From assembly GCA_963662175.1 (NCBI GenBank), contig OY759222.1:4756713-4820712 (forward strand): DNA of 64,000 nt. Direction: 5' to 3'. The notes under the pieces were generated by a model, which worked only from the letters and a program-made list of their open reading frames with translations, ran no database searches and was not told where the DNA came from. This DNA comes from Aradus depressus (taxonomy: Eukaryota; Arthropoda; Insecta; Hemiptera; Aradidae). Within the stretch, counting starts at the first letter, position 1, and each line of letters begins with the position of its first letter. Made by a program: the position numbers and the translations under genes. Of the stretch, positions 63,516 through 64,000 are shown piece by piece.

Positions 63516-63814
63516 TCTGAATTCATAATGGTTACTTTCAAATTTTGCAAACGGTGGTAAAAATATCTTTCAACAAAGAAATAAGATTTAAAGTCGTAAA
63601 GGCAAAGCTGGTCGGTTAACAGGGGCGGCGCACCCCTTCCCCGGGGGAGCGCTACTGCTAGTTATTTATCGCTCATAAATCCAAGGAAAAAGTTCCCAAC
63701 AGAGTTAAATAATTACGGTGTGTAGAGGATAGTACAAGATTTATGGGAAATGTAAAGTTTAAATGGGGTAAAACGGGGTTTCAAAAGTGAAGAATCCTAA
63801 AGAAATACGTATTC
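63516..63814. other. Unassigned stretch
   Basis: Nothing recognised. Confidence 0.45.
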
Positions 63815-64000
63815 AGTGGACCACCGACAATGAACTTCCCCAGGGCGAATTTATCTACCAATTCCTCATTCAAAATTTCATATCGATAGGTTCAAAACAC
63901 CAGCAGTTATCTGTTGTTTTGTGTTAAGTCTTACTCTAATCGTTTTTGGTTTAATATCAATAGATCTCTCATTCCGGGATTATGGATTTATTTATTTTTT
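63815..64000 (-). mobile_element. Family T, right end, runs off the window
   Basis: GGACCACCGACAATGAACTT, CCCCAGGGCGAATTTATC, then module CAGCAGTTATCTGTTGTTTT. Confidence 0.8.

Overview
This window is animal, almost certainly insect, nuclear DNA. It is intron-rich, AT-rich and saturated with mobile elements, with no bacterial-style gene organisation. The one convincing host gene is a class B1 (secretin-family) G-protein-coupled receptor on the minus strand, best matched by family knowledge to the insect calcitonin-like/diuretic hormone 31 receptor group. Six internal exons run from 52.0 kb down to 9.5 kb. Every exon has AG/GT borders and every adjoining pair has compatible phase, so they splice into one open frame of 254 codons plus 2 nt: the complete six-cysteine hormone-binding domain and TM1 to TM4. 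TM5 to TM7 and the C-tail must lie beyond the left edge. A signal peptide exon, if there is one, lies in or beyond the right 12 kb.

Everything else is intronic or upstream sequence of that gene, built from layered repeats. The main ones are: (i) a tRNA-headed SINE of about 345 bp (SINE-1, about 30 copies or fragments in both orientations, several with 10-12 bp target duplications, many with a TTAGG-type tail); (ii) a second, about 130-bp tRNA-like SINE (SINE-2, 3 copies); (iii) an unclassified modular family, here 'family T', with ends carrying TACTTCCCCAG/CTGGGGAAGTA and internal modules of roughly 130-160 bp with G-rich tracts; (iv) palindromic foldback elements with hammerhead-ribozyme-like cores; (v) TA-flanked pogo/Tigger/mariner-type MITEs, hAT elements with 8-bp duplications and a PIF/Harbinger remnant; (vi) decayed non-LTR retrotransposon fragments (Jockey-like and others).

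Layout: 0-9.3 kb repeat X, SINEs, a Jockey fragment split by a foldback, a 143-bp array, two more foldbacks and a 12-copy 67-bp minisatellite; 9.5 kb exon TM3-TM4; 9.7-14.1 kb SINEs and MITEs; 14.2 kb exon TM2; 14.4-26.3 kb a nested hAT/MITE, a hAT MITE, a long-TIR foldback and SINEs; 26.4 kb exon TM1; 26.6-32.7 kb mostly family T plus a 90-bp array; 32.7 kb ectodomain exon; 33-42.7 kb family T, SINEs and repeat Y carrying two dated insertions; 42.8 kb ectodomain exon; 43-51.8 kb nested repeats, a CXC-domain pseudogene and a LINE fragment; 51.9 kb first recognised exon; 52-64 kb LINE, MITEs, the empty-site copy of repeat Y, a hAT MITE, a Harbinger remnant and an 18-bp array.

The observations most worth follow-up are the hammerhead-like palindromes, the filled/empty-site pair (36.1-37.3 kb against 56.1-56.7 kb), the unclassified family T and the telomere-like SINE tails.
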